This document shows positions 40,652-49,439 of a stretch of DNA of 64,000 nucleotides, piece by piece. Position 1 is the stretch's first letter. Each line of letters begins with the position of its first letter. The notes beneath the pieces are model-generated. The model was not told the DNA's origin. It did no database searches and saw only the letters and a list, made by a program, of their open reading frames with translations. The translations under genes and the position numbers were made by a program. The DNA comes from PALSA-1353 sp036267155. Lineage in GTDB: Bacteria > Planctomycetota > Phycisphaerae > Tepidisphaerales > Tepidisphaeraceae. Where the stretch lies: contig DATAWP010000018.1 in NCBI GenBank assembly GCA_036267155.1, positions 37,616-101,615 on the forward strand. The letters run 5' to 3'.

Positions 40652-42820
40652 GTGACGGCGAGCGCTTCGCAACCCCAGTCGCTTTTGGACGATCTCACCG
40701 AGCCGCAGCGCCGGGCGGCGACGCATGTCGATGGCCCGCTGCTGATCGTCGCCGGGGCCGGCAGCGGGAAAACGCGCGTCATCACTCGCCGCGTCGCGTA
40801 CCTCCTGAGTTTGGGAATCGATCCCCGGTCCATTCTGGCCATCACCTTCACCAACAAGGCCGCCGGCGAAATGAAGCAGCGAATCTCCGCCGCGTCCCCA
40901 ACGCCCCTGCGCGATTGGGGCCGGCTCGATCAGCCCTGGCCGATCATCTGCACGTTCCATTCGCTGTGCCTGAGAATCCTCAAGCATTATGCGGGGCAGA
41001 TCGGCCTGCCGCCGAATTTTACGGTGTACGATTCCGCGGACCAGAACCGTCTGGTCAAAGAGGCGATGAAGGCGCTGGATATTCCCTCGCTGAATTTCAC
41101 GCCCGGCGCGGTGCACGGAACGATCAGCAACGCGAAGAATCGCCTCATCGGCGCCGAGGAATTCGCCGCCTCCACGATGGACCACTACACGCGCACGGTC
41201 GCCCCGGTCTTCAAAAAATACCAGCAGCTCCTTGCAGCCAATAACGCCCTGGATTTTGACGACCTGCTCATGCGCGCCGTCGTGGCCATGCGCGAATATC
41301 CCGCCGTTCTGGCCGAATTGCAGGAGCGATTCAAGTACATCCTCATCGACGAATATCAGGATACCAACCACGCCCAGTACGTTCTGGTCCACGCCCTGGC
41401 CATGAAGCACCGCAACATCTGCGTCGTAGGAGACCCGGATCAGTCCATTTACGCGTGGCGCGGCGCGGATATCGCCAACATTCTCGATTTTGAAAAGGAC
41501 TATCCCGACGCCGTGGTCATCCGGCTGGAACAGAATTACCGTTCGACGCAAACCATTCTGGCCATCGCCGACCGCCTGATCTCGCACAATCGCCGGCGCA
41601 AGGAAAAGAAACTCTGGACGGAAAACGAAGCCGGCGAAAAAGCCACGGTCCTGCTCTGTCAGGATGAACATGACGAAGCGTATGCCGTCGCGGAGGAATT
41701 GAACAAGTCGCATCGGCAGGGCGTCGATTGGAACCGCATGGCCATTTTCTATCGCATGAACGCCCTGTCGCGCGTGATGGAAGACGCCCTGCGGCGAGCG
41801 CAGATTCCCTATCAAATCGCCCGCGGCGTGGAATTCTACAACCGCAAGGAAATCAAGGACGTCCTGGCCTACCTCCGCGTCATTGCCAATCCCGGCGACG
41901 AGATCGGCCTCACGCGCATCGTGAACGTCCCGGCGCGCGGCATCGGCGACTCCAGCGTAAAGCTCATGCAGGCCCATGCCGTCGGCGCCAGCCTGTCGCT
42001 TTGGCAAGCCATGCAGCAAGCGGGACAGATCCCCGGACTTTCCACCCGTGCCGTGAAATCCACGGCGAATTTCGTGCGTCTGATTGAATCATTCCGCACC
42101 GGCCCCGATGGAGTTCATCAAACGATGCGGTCGCTCATGGAGGGCGTCATCCGCCGCGCCGGCATCGAGCAAATGCTCCGAAAAGTGGACCCCACCGAGG
42201 AAGAGCAACTGGCCAACGTCGAGGAACTGGTCTCCGCCGCGGCGGAATATGACAAGGAGAATCCCGAAGGATCGCTGGATGATTATCTCTGCCAGGTCAG
42301 CCTCGTCAGCGACGCCGACCACATGGCCGGCGCCGGCGGGGCGGTTACGCTGATGACCCTGCACGCCGCCAAGGGATTGGAATTTCCCGTCGTGACCATC
42401 ATCGCCTTGGAAGAAGGTTGCCTCCCCCACGTCCGCGCCCAGAACGACATGGAACAACTTGAGGAAGAGCGCCGCCTCTGCTTCGTCGGCATTACCCGTG
42501 CCCAGCAGCGGCTCATTCTTTCCAAGGCCGCCCGCCGTACGATCCGCGGATTGTCGGGCCCGACCGTCACCAGCCAATTTCTTGCCCAACTGCCCAAGGA
42601 AATGCTGCAGATCGTCAACCACACCGGCGCCCCCGCCGACGACCTCGAGCCGACGGAATTTCACATCGGCCAATCGGTGAAGCACCCCACGTTCGGCGTT
42701 GGCAAGATCGTGGAGCTGTCCAATTCCGGAACGACTCGGAAAGCCATCGTCGATTTCCGCATTTCCGGCCGGAAGACGCTGCTGTTGGATTTCGCCCGAC
42801 TCGAGCCGGCGTCATCGTGA
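40652..42820 (+). CDS. pcrA: ATP-dependent DNA helicase PcrA/UvrD
   Basis: This superfamily 1A 3'-5' helicase acts in excision repair and removal of RecA or stalled polymerase. The 722-aa protein shows LTEPQRRAATHVDGPLLIVA with Walker A AGAGSGKT, TFTNKAAGEM (motif Ia), DEYQDTN (Walker B/II), VVGDPDQSIYAWRGAD (III), RLEQNYRSTQTIL (IV), LMTLHAAKGLEFPVV (V) and RLCFVGITRAQQRL (VI). The C-terminal FHIGQSVKHPTFGVGKIVEL is the Tudor-like domain that contacts RNA polymerase in PcrA. The start is GTG at 40652. Its 3' end overlaps the end of the convergent TPR gene by nine bases. Confidence 0.95.
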   Translation: MTASASQPQSLLDDLTEPQRRAATHVDGPLLIVAGAGSGKTRVITRRVAYLLSLGIDPRSILAITFTNKAAGEMKQRISAASPTPLRDWGRLDQPWPIICTFHSLCLRILKHYAGQIGLPPNFTVYDSADQNRLVKEAMKALDIPSLNFTPGAVHGTISNAKNRLIGAEEFAASTMDHYTRTVAPVFKKYQQLLAANNALDFDDLLMRAVVAMREYPAVLAELQERFKYILIDEYQDTNHAQYVLVHALAMKHRNICVVGDPDQSIYAWRGADIANILDFEKDYPDAVVIRLEQNYRSTQTILAIADRLISHNRRRKEKKLWTENEAGEKATVLLCQDEHDEAYAVAEELNKSHRQGVDWNRMAIFYRMNALSRVMEDALRRAQIPYQIARGVEFYNRKEIKDVLAYLRVIANPGDEIGLTRIVNVPARGIGDSSVKLMQAHAVGASLSLWQAMQQAGQIPGLSTRAVKSTANFVRLIESFRTGPDGVHQTMRSLMEGVIRRAGIEQMLRKVDPTEEEQLANVEELVSAAAEYDKENPEGSLDDYLCQVSLVSDADHMAGAGGAVTLMTLHAAKGLEFPVVTIIALEEGCLPHVRAQNDMEQLEEERRLCFVGITRAQQRLILSKAARRTIRGLSGPTVTSQFLAQLPKEMLQIVNHTGAPADDLEPTEFHIGQSVKHPTFGVGKIVELSNSGTTRKAIVDFRISGRKTLLLDFARLEPASS

Positions 42821-44830
42821 TTGCTGCTTGATTGCCGCCAGCAGATTCCGTTTCGCGATGGCGTTGTTCGGATCAATCTTCAGGGCCTTTTGCAGCATCG
42901 TGATCGCCTCGGGCATTTGGCCTTTTTGCGCCAGAATTCCTCCGATGCTGGCCATCGCGTCGGCATTGTCCGAATCAATCTCCAGCACCCGTCGATACTC
43001 CGCCAGCGCCGGATCGAGTTGGCCCTGCATATAAAACACGGCGGCCAGGTTTTTGTGTCCGCCAACGGATTCGGGGTCAGCACGCAAAACTTCCCGGCAT
43101 TGTTCAATCGCCTGTTGAAATTGCCCGTTGTCCGCCAACAGCATGGCCAGATTCAAGCGGGGATCCTCGTAATCCGGAAAGATTTCGATTGCCTTCCGAT
43201 AGGCGTCGGCCGCTTCACGCACGTACTGGCGGGCCAAAGTCGAATTCGCGTTGGCTTGGGACGCCAGGCCCTGATAGGCGGTGCCGAGTTGGAACTCCCG
43301 GCCCGCGCGCAGCCGCTGAAACACCGGCTCCGGCGAGGGCGGCGTGGCATCGAGCGCTTTCAGATACATGTCCCGAGCATCGGAATAATTTCCTTCGATG
43401 GCGAAGCATTGACCGAGTCCCACCCAATCGGCCGCGTCGCGGCGAAGGGCCATGGCCTGGTGGAACTGGGCCTTGGCTGCGGCGAGGTCGCCGTCGTGCA
43501 TCAGCGCCACTCCGTAGTTGTTGTGGGCCATGGGCGAATCGGGATTTATCGCCAGCGTGTCCGCCCAGAGCGTGCGGCGGTCGACATACACGCGTGAGCG
43601 GAGATTGCTCGCGACGCACATGGCGATGATGACGACACCCGCCAAAACTCGCGCAGCACCGGATGTACATCCGGTGCTTAGAATTCCAACGATCAACGCG
43701 ATAGGGCCGATGCACGCGATGTATTGAAAATGATCCGCGACGTACGAGTAGCGCATTGGGAAAACATTCACGAATCCCAACGCCGGAACGAGGGTGCCGA
43801 TGAAGAAAAGCATCGCCGTGACGGGCCCGCGTCCGATTCGCCGCCGGAGCAGCCAGCACGCCAATACCGCTGCGATTGCCGATACTGGAAACAGCAGCAG
43901 CCAAGGTTGCTGCCCTGGATCGATCCGCCAACGCGGGTAAATAAAACTCAGCTTGGTGGGCCAGATCAATTTGGCCAGATAAAACCAGATCGCCCGACCG
44001 GCGATGCAGCAGCGATCCAACGGGGTCAAAAAATCAAAGTCCGGTCCGATCGCCCCGACCACATGCTTTTCCATCCACCCGGTTAGACATCCCATCGCCG
44101 CCCCGGCCAAAAACATCGGCACGAGCGGCCACACGTCGGCGGCGCGGATCTTTCCCTTTCGCCACCAGCACAACAGCAGGATTGCCGCCGGCAGTGTTGA
44201 TGCGACCGATTTGCTGAGCAGCGCCGCGGCGAACAGAACAAGGCTCAGCACATACCATCCGATCCCCGTCTTGCCGGAGTCTTCAGACTTGCAAATCCGT
44301 CGCCCCCATCGCGTATGCAGATACGTCCACAGCGCCAGGAAGTAGAGCAAACCGCTGAGCACATTTTTCCGTTCCGTTGCCCAGGCCACCGATTCCACTT
44401 GCAGCGGATGCACCGCGAAGACCGATGCTGCGACGAATGCGCCCGGCACGTTCAGCCGTGCCAGCAGCCGCCACAGCAGAATGGCGCTGCCGAGGTGCAG
44501 CAGAATATTGTCCAGGTGATATCCCCACGGTTTCGGGCCCCAGAGGTGATATTCGATCCAGAAGCTGGTGTGCGTCAGCGGATAATACTGCGGCTCGGCT
44601 TTCAGCGGTTTCAGCCAGATTTTTCCGAGTCCCCCGGGCGTGCGGAGCGGAACGTTGTTCTCGATATACCGGTCATCGTCCCAGACGAACCCATTTTTCA
44701 GCACCGGATAATAAGCCGCGAAGGTAATTGCGATCAGCGCGAAAAGCTGGACGAGAAAAAGTCGAAGCTCGAAATTCGAATGACGAATCAAATTCGAAAC
44801 TCGAGATTCGAAGGGAGGCCGTTTGGTCAT
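42812..44830 (-). CDS. Polytopic membrane protein with C-terminal TPRs (GT39/PMT-like)
   Basis: The 672-aa protein has about ten hydrophobic helices to residue 430, with FVWDDDRYIENN after the first (acidic DDD loop as in GT39-like transferases), YYPLTHTSFWIEYHLWGPKP and WATERKNVLSGLLYFLALW. The C-terminal 240 residues hold tetratricopeptide repeats (DLAAAKAQFHQAMALRRDAA, PALAEYRRVLEIDSDNADAM, EAITMLQKALKIDPNN). Members are widespread in Planctomycetota and may glycosylate exported proteins; activity is not shown. The first 20 codons overlap the ATTCGAATGACGAATC hairpin repeat, so the real start may be later. A paralogue lies just upstream on the same strand. Confidence 0.78.
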   Translation of the reverse strand: MTKRPPFESRVSNLIRHSNFELRLFLVQLFALIAITFAAYYPVLKNGFVWDDDRYIENNVPLRTPGGLGKIWLKPLKAEPQYYPLTHTSFWIEYHLWGPKPWGYHLDNILLHLGSAILLWRLLARLNVPGAFVAASVFAVHPLQVESVAWATERKNVLSGLLYFLALWTYLHTRWGRRICKSEDSGKTGIGWYVLSLVLFAAALLSKSVASTLPAAILLLCWWRKGKIRAADVWPLVPMFLAGAAMGCLTGWMEKHVVGAIGPDFDFLTPLDRCCIAGRAIWFYLAKLIWPTKLSFIYPRWRIDPGQQPWLLLFPVSAIAAVLACWLLRRRIGRGPVTAMLFFIGTLVPALGFVNVFPMRYSYVADHFQYIACIGPIALIVGILSTGCTSGAARVLAGVVIIAMCVASNLRSRVYVDRRTLWADTLAINPDSPMAHNNYGVALMHDGDLAAAKAQFHQAMALRRDAADWVGLGQCFAIEGNYSDARDMYLKALDATPPSPEPVFQRLRAGREFQLGTAYQGLASQANANSTLARQYVREAADAYRKAIEIFPDYEDPRLNLAMLLADNGQFQQAIEQCREVLRADPESVGGHKNLAAVFYMQGQLDPALAEYRRVLEIDSDNADAMASIGGILAQKGQMPEAITMLQKALKIDPNNAIAKRNLLAAIKQQSR

Positions 44831-44879
44831 TCTGATGTCGAATTTGATTCGTCATTCGAATTTCGGAATTCGGATTTCA
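44764..44879. repeat. Hairpin repeat of ATTCGAATGACGAATC words
   Basis: Left arm GCTCGAAATTCGAATGACGA, then ATCAAATTCGAAACTCGAGA; right arm TCGAATTTGATTCGTCATTC, then GAATTTCGGAATTCG. It covers the start codon and first codons of the TPR gene (ATG 44830) and the gap to its paralogue. Confidence 0.85.
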
Positions 44880-44895
44880 GCATGATCTATGTTTC

Positions 44896-47349
44896 TCACG
44901 GCCTGGACGCCGGCCGTGTCGCGCTTTGCGTCGTGCTTCGCGTCGCGGGCCGGGTGGTGGCCAGCATTTTCATCGCCAAATCCAGGTTCTTTTGCGCGCC
45001 GGTTAAACCCGGGTCGAGATTCAAAGCGGCCCGGAACGATGCGACCGCCGCCTCGTATTCCGCCATGTTCGTCGGCCGCGATTCCAGAATCACCCGGCCG
45101 ACCTCGTTGTACGCCTCGGCATTATAGTGATCCAGGTCCCGCAGGATGACGAGCAGGTTATCCTTGGCCGCGGTGAGATCGCCCAGATTTTCCTCCGCCA
45201 GCGCCAGGCGATAACGAGCCTCGACGCTGGAGGGATTGAATTGCACGGCCCGGTTAAAGTCCGCCGACGCGTCGCGGCTGTACTGGTTCTCCGAATTCAC
45301 ATCGTTGTGCTGGTGTGCGAACGACGCCAGCGCCCAGTCAACGTCGCCGCGCTGCAGCGCGGCCAGCGGCAACACCCGCAGGGCCTCGGGCCCGACTCTC
45401 GGCGAATCCAACTCCGCCAGCGACAAATCGCTGGCTTTCCCGAAATGCTCCTGTGCCTGATGATAGAGATCAATCATCGGCTGCTCTGGCGGCTCGGTGG
45501 GGCGGGTCGTCGTCGATGATCGGGCCGTCGGCGTTTCCGCTTCGGTAGGCGCCAGTCGCTTTTGAAGCCGCTGCGCACGGTTCAGATCGACAATTCCCAG
45601 CGTGTAATATGGCAACGGATCATTCCGGGCCGCGGCAAAGCTTAACGCTTTGTTCAACTGTTCGGATGCGTGTTCCAGCAATTGCGACGCATCGGACTTT
45701 GGGGATCGCATGCGCGTGATGTCGTTTTCCGCGGATTGATCGTATGCCTTGTACCGAACATCGTCCGGCGTGGCTGGATTGTTCAGCACCGCTTCCACCA
45801 GCCGGTCTGATTCATCCAGTTCCGCCAGTGCATCGCTTGCCGAAGCCTCGGACGAATCCTGATCCTTTGCCTGAAGATAGTGGGCGGCATCGTCGAAGCT
45901 CTTCCCCGCGTCGCTTTGCCAAATCCGCGACAGGTTGCTGGCGGCCAGCCAGCTTTGCGGATTGTTTTGCGGCTCCAGCACGTTCTGCCACAGGGTTACC
46001 GGGTCGGCAAAGACCGTCGCACGGAACCACGAAGCGGTGCCCAACACCAGCAGGACGGCGGCGATCAGCACGGCAACCGGCGCCGATTTTCCCGGTATCC
46101 GCTGGTCGGTGGAAACCGCTTGCGGCTTCCACAGCGGCGCCAGAATCCGCGACACGATCCAAACCGCCAGCACAATCAGCGGAATTCCCGCGAGGTATTG
46201 GTAGTGATCGGCCACGAAGGAAAAACGGAAAGGATATACGTTGAAAAAACCGAGTGCGGGAAAGAGCGCGGCGATGTAGCAGAGCACGGCCGTCAGCGGC
46301 CCTTTGCCGAGTTTCTTAATCCCTATCGCAAGAGCCGCGACGACCACCACCGCCAGAATAAGCGGAATCCACTCGGCGGCGTCGGCCGGGTTCGGCACGT
46401 GGCGCGGATAGACGAACGATTGATGGATCGGCGCGACAAGCTTGCCGACGTAGAACCACAGGTCTCGCCCCGCGATCAGGAGCCGCTGGACGAAGCTCAA
46501 TTGCCAATCCGGGCCAACCGCCCCGACGGGGCCGTTCGGATCGGTCTCCAAACGCGATGTTTCCCACGCCAATGCCGCCCCGATCACCAGCATCGGAACG
46601 AGGCCCAGAATCGATTTTATTGAGGTTCGCCGTTTCCACCACAAGATGAACAGCAGCGCCACGGGCAGGAAGCAGACCGCCGTTTTCGACAGCATCGCCA
46701 GGATAAAAAAGCCGAGGCTGATGGCGTAGAGTTGCCAGTCCTGCTGCAGGTTCCAGATTTTTTTCCTGGAATCCGGATCGCGCACGCCGACGAATTCCAG
46801 GTAAAACAGCAGCGATGCCAGCGCGAGGATTCCGCTGAGAATATTTTTGCATTCGCTGATCCAGCAGACGGATTCGGCCTGGAGGGGATGAATCGCCCAG
46901 ATCGCCGCCGCTGCCCACGCTCCCGGCATCGACAGTCGGCGAAGGATTCGCCACAAAAGCACCGCCGCCCCCGCGTGCAGGAGCAGATCCACCAATCGAT
47001 ACCCCAGCGAATTGTTCGCCCAGAAATGATGCTCGATCCACAACATCGTGAACGTCAGCGGATAATACTGAATCGTGCCCGGAGGAATCTTCCAGATTTG
47101 CTTCAAGCCCGACGCGTCGAGCAGGGCGTGGTTTTGGGAGACGTACTGGTCGTCATCCCAAAGAAATGTGCCGCTGATGGCCGGCCAGAATGCGACCAAT
47201 GCGATCAGAGCCAGCACCGCGGCCCACAGATACCAATCCTGTCCCGATGCCGGGTCGTCCGGCAAAGTAATGACAAATGGCTGTACCTCGTCCATCGCGG
47301 GATCGTTCGAATCAGTCGGTGGATTGGGCGGTTGCGATTCCTGGCTCAT
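44896..47349 (-). CDS. Polytopic membrane protein with C-terminal TPRs, long paralogue
   Basis: The 817-aa protein has the same architecture as the 42812-44830 gene: cytoplasmic Pro/Asp-rich N-terminus, DDDQYVSQN loop, YYPLTFTMLWIEHHFWANNS, WISECKNILSGILALASLLF and about ten helices. A long C-terminal helical part with TPR-like repeats follows (FNRAVQFNPSSVEARYRLAL, AAVASFRAALNLDPGLTGAQ). Between the two are a 70-residue Asp/Ser/Ala-rich spacer and a Thr-Arg-Pro tail (TRPATRSTTQSATRPASRP) at the very end. A tandem duplication of one gene is the simplest origin. Function by family inference only. Confidence 0.78.
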   Translation of the reverse strand: MSQESQPPNPPTDSNDPAMDEVQPFVITLPDDPASGQDWYLWAAVLALIALVAFWPAISGTFLWDDDQYVSQNHALLDASGLKQIWKIPPGTIQYYPLTFTMLWIEHHFWANNSLGYRLVDLLLHAGAAVLLWRILRRLSMPGAWAAAAIWAIHPLQAESVCWISECKNILSGILALASLLFYLEFVGVRDPDSRKKIWNLQQDWQLYAISLGFFILAMLSKTAVCFLPVALLFILWWKRRTSIKSILGLVPMLVIGAALAWETSRLETDPNGPVGAVGPDWQLSFVQRLLIAGRDLWFYVGKLVAPIHQSFVYPRHVPNPADAAEWIPLILAVVVVAALAIGIKKLGKGPLTAVLCYIAALFPALGFFNVYPFRFSFVADHYQYLAGIPLIVLAVWIVSRILAPLWKPQAVSTDQRIPGKSAPVAVLIAAVLLVLGTASWFRATVFADPVTLWQNVLEPQNNPQSWLAASNLSRIWQSDAGKSFDDAAHYLQAKDQDSSEASASDALAELDESDRLVEAVLNNPATPDDVRYKAYDQSAENDITRMRSPKSDASQLLEHASEQLNKALSFAAARNDPLPYYTLGIVDLNRAQRLQKRLAPTEAETPTARSSTTTRPTEPPEQPMIDLYHQAQEHFGKASDLSLAELDSPRVGPEALRVLPLAALQRGDVDWALASFAHQHNDVNSENQYSRDASADFNRAVQFNPSSVEARYRLALAEENLGDLTAAKDNLLVILRDLDHYNAEAYNEVGRVILESRPTNMAEYEAAVASFRAALNLDPGLTGAQKNLDLAMKMLATTRPATRSTTQSATRPASRP

Positions 47350-47461
47350 TTAAAGATTCCTCGTTTCGGGTCACTCCGGCGGCGTGACATTGGCGATCAA
47401 GTATGATTACATAATAGCCCTTTTGGAGCAAATAACCCGAGCCATTTCGGGACGCCATTTT

Positions 47462-48592
47462 ATGACTATCAGTACATTGCCTTCCGACATCGCCGACCCC
47501 ATTAACGCCCGCATTCTGGCCGTTTCGGAGGACCGGATCGCCGGTTTCGCTCGCGATCCGATCGGCGACATCGCCCGGCAAAGCGCACTGTCGCCGGACG
47601 TGGTGATTGAGCGAATCGGCGCCATGCTCCGTGCCGGAACCATTCGCCGGGTGCGTCAGACGTTGCTGGCCACCAACCTCGCCCAGGGCGCGCTGGTGGC
47701 CTGGGTCGTGCCTCCGGAAAAACTGAACAGCGCATTCGACTGGATGTTTCAAAGCGATCCATTTTCCGGCCACATCGTGATCCGCAGCACCGATTCCGCG
47801 GTGGCGGGCAGCAAATATCGGCTCTGGACTACGCTGAAGGTGCCGCAGGGATTTTCGCTCGAGCGTCATTGCCGGCATCTCTGCACGCGCACCGGTGCCG
47901 CGCAATTCAAGCTCATGCCGGCCAAACGGCTGTTCGTGCTTGGCGTCGGCCACGTTCGCCGCCGCGGCCTGGAACCCGGCAGCAAAGCCGATCAGCCGGC
48001 CGACGTGATCAAAAACGGAATCGTCCAACTGAGCGATCTGGATTGGCGCATCCTCATTTCGCTGAAGCGCGAATTCGGGCCGGAGGAGATTTCTCAAAAC
48101 CTCTGGGCCGCCCGCGCCCTGGAGGCCGGCGTTTCGCTCGATGAATTTTGCCGGATTGCAGAGGATTTGAACCGCCGCGGCGTCATTGGACGGTTCTCGA
48201 CGTTTCTCGAACACGTCAAGCCGCTGGCGGGGGGCCAGCGCGTGACCAAATTCAACGCCCTGTTTCACTGGGCCGTTCCCGCGGGAAGGGAACTCGACGC
48301 CGGGCGGGAAGTCGGGCGGTTCCACATCATGACTCACGCCTATTGGCGAGAGGGGGGCGAGGAATTCAATCACGTCAACGTCATGGGCGTCGCGCACGGC
48401 ACGGATAAGGATCTGCTTCTGGCGCACAAGAGTGCGATCGACCGGCATCTCGCCGCCGAGGGAATATCCATCAGCTACAGCAACGTCTTCTGGGGCGGCC
48501 GAAGCGAGATCAAGCCGAGCGAAATCTCGCCGTTCGAATACGAGCGTTGGTGCCGCGAGCAGGGCTTGGATCCTGGGTCCATGCGAGAGTGA
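47462..48592 (+). CDS. Two-domain AsnC-like protein resembling siroheme decarboxylase AhbA-AhbB fused
   Basis: The 376-aa protein has two related halves. The first (INARILAVSEDRIAGFARDP, LRAGTIRRVRQTLLATNLAQ) and the second (DLDWRILISLKREFGPEEIS, LNRRGVIGRFSTFLEHVKPL) each start with a winged-helix and go on to a ferredoxin-like fold. MTHAYWREGGEEFNHVNVMG in the second half matches AhbB, whose conserved His residues act in decarboxylation of siroheme. It could belong to the alternative haem route or to d1 haem (NirDL). It may instead be a divergent Lrp regulator. I chose ATG 47462; ATG 47384 is an alternative. Next to it a pentapeptide-repeat gene follows by 10 bases. Confidence 0.65.
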   Translation: MTISTLPSDIADPINARILAVSEDRIAGFARDPIGDIARQSALSPDVVIERIGAMLRAGTIRRVRQTLLATNLAQGALVAWVVPPEKLNSAFDWMFQSDPFSGHIVIRSTDSAVAGSKYRLWTTLKVPQGFSLERHCRHLCTRTGAAQFKLMPAKRLFVLGVGHVRRRGLEPGSKADQPADVIKNGIVQLSDLDWRILISLKREFGPEEISQNLWAARALEAGVSLDEFCRIAEDLNRRGVIGRFSTFLEHVKPLAGGQRVTKFNALFHWAVPAGRELDAGREVGRFHIMTHAYWREGGEEFNHVNVMGVAHGTDKDLLLAHKSAIDRHLAAEGISISYSNVFWGGRSEIKPSEISPFEYERWCREQGLDPGSMRE

Positions 48593-48602
48593 AGCAACTG
48601 GA

Positions 48603-49400
48603 ATGTCCGTCATCGTGAAGGAATCTCCGCGTCCCGAACCCTGGCTTCAATACCGCCGGCGCGTGCGCAGCCGGATCGTCCGGCCGCTGCTCTATATCGA
48701 CTGGATCGCGCGGTGGGCCGCCTGGTTCCTCTCGCAATGGGCGGTGCTGGAGGTGCTGGAATACTGCGGCACGCTCGGCATTCTGGTGGGGGTCATCTTT
48801 TATTTCGCCGGAGCCAGGGACCGGCTGGAGCAGAAACATTATCAGGCATGGCAGGTGATCAACACCGCCCAGGGCAAGGGCGGCAGCGGCGGCAGAATCG
48901 ACGCGCTCCAGGACCTCAACACCGATCATATTCCGCTCGTGGGCGTGGATTTGTCGGGCGCATTTCTTCAGGGCGTCGATCTTCCCAACGCGAAGCTGCG
49001 CCGGGCGAATTTGAGCGCTGCCGACATGCGCAACGCCAACCTTCGTACCGCCAATTTGGAAGATACTTCCATGGTTTACACCAATCTTCGCGGCGCCGAT
49101 CTGCGCGAAGCCCGTCTTGGCGGCCTGACCGATCTCACCGGCGCCGATCTCACCGGCGCCGAACTGGGCGGCGCGGATTTGAATCAGGTCACCCTCGACC
49201 AGGCCGACCTGCGAAATGCCGATCTGGCCGGAATTCAAAACTGGCAATCCATCAAATCCATCAAGCTTGCCAATATTCTTGGATGCAAAGGCGCACCGGC
49301 GGGGTTTGTCGAGTGGGCCACAGCCAAGGGCGCGGTTCAACTGGCTTCGGACGATCAGTGGACCTCACAAATCGCCGCCACGCGCGCATCGACAAAATGA
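48603..49400 (+). CDS. Pentapeptide-repeat membrane protein
   Basis: The 265-aa protein has two hydrophobic segments near residues 28-70 (WIARWAAWFLSQWAVLEVLE, YCGTLGILVGVIFYFAG) and, from residue 118, a right-handed beta-helix of A(D/N)LxX repeats: VDLSGAFLQGVDLPNAKLRR, ANLSAADMRNANLRTANLED, GADLREARLGGLTDLTGADL, GGADLNQVTLDQADLRNADL. These coils can scaffold or mimic DNA, but here a membrane anchor suggests an envelope role. The start ATG 48603 follows the AhbAB-like gene by 10 bases. Confidence 0.82.
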   Translation: MSVIVKESPRPEPWLQYRRRVRSRIVRPLLYIDWIARWAAWFLSQWAVLEVLEYCGTLGILVGVIFYFAGARDRLEQKHYQAWQVINTAQGKGGSGGRIDALQDLNTDHIPLVGVDLSGAFLQGVDLPNAKLRRANLSAADMRNANLRTANLEDTSMVYTNLRGADLREARLGGLTDLTGADLTGAELGGADLNQVTLDQADLRNADLAGIQNWQSIKSIKLANILGCKGAPAGFVEWATAKGAVQLASDDQWTSQIAATRASTK

Positions 49401-49439
49401 TCCGTATCCGGGGCCCCCAATTACCGATAAAGTATACTG

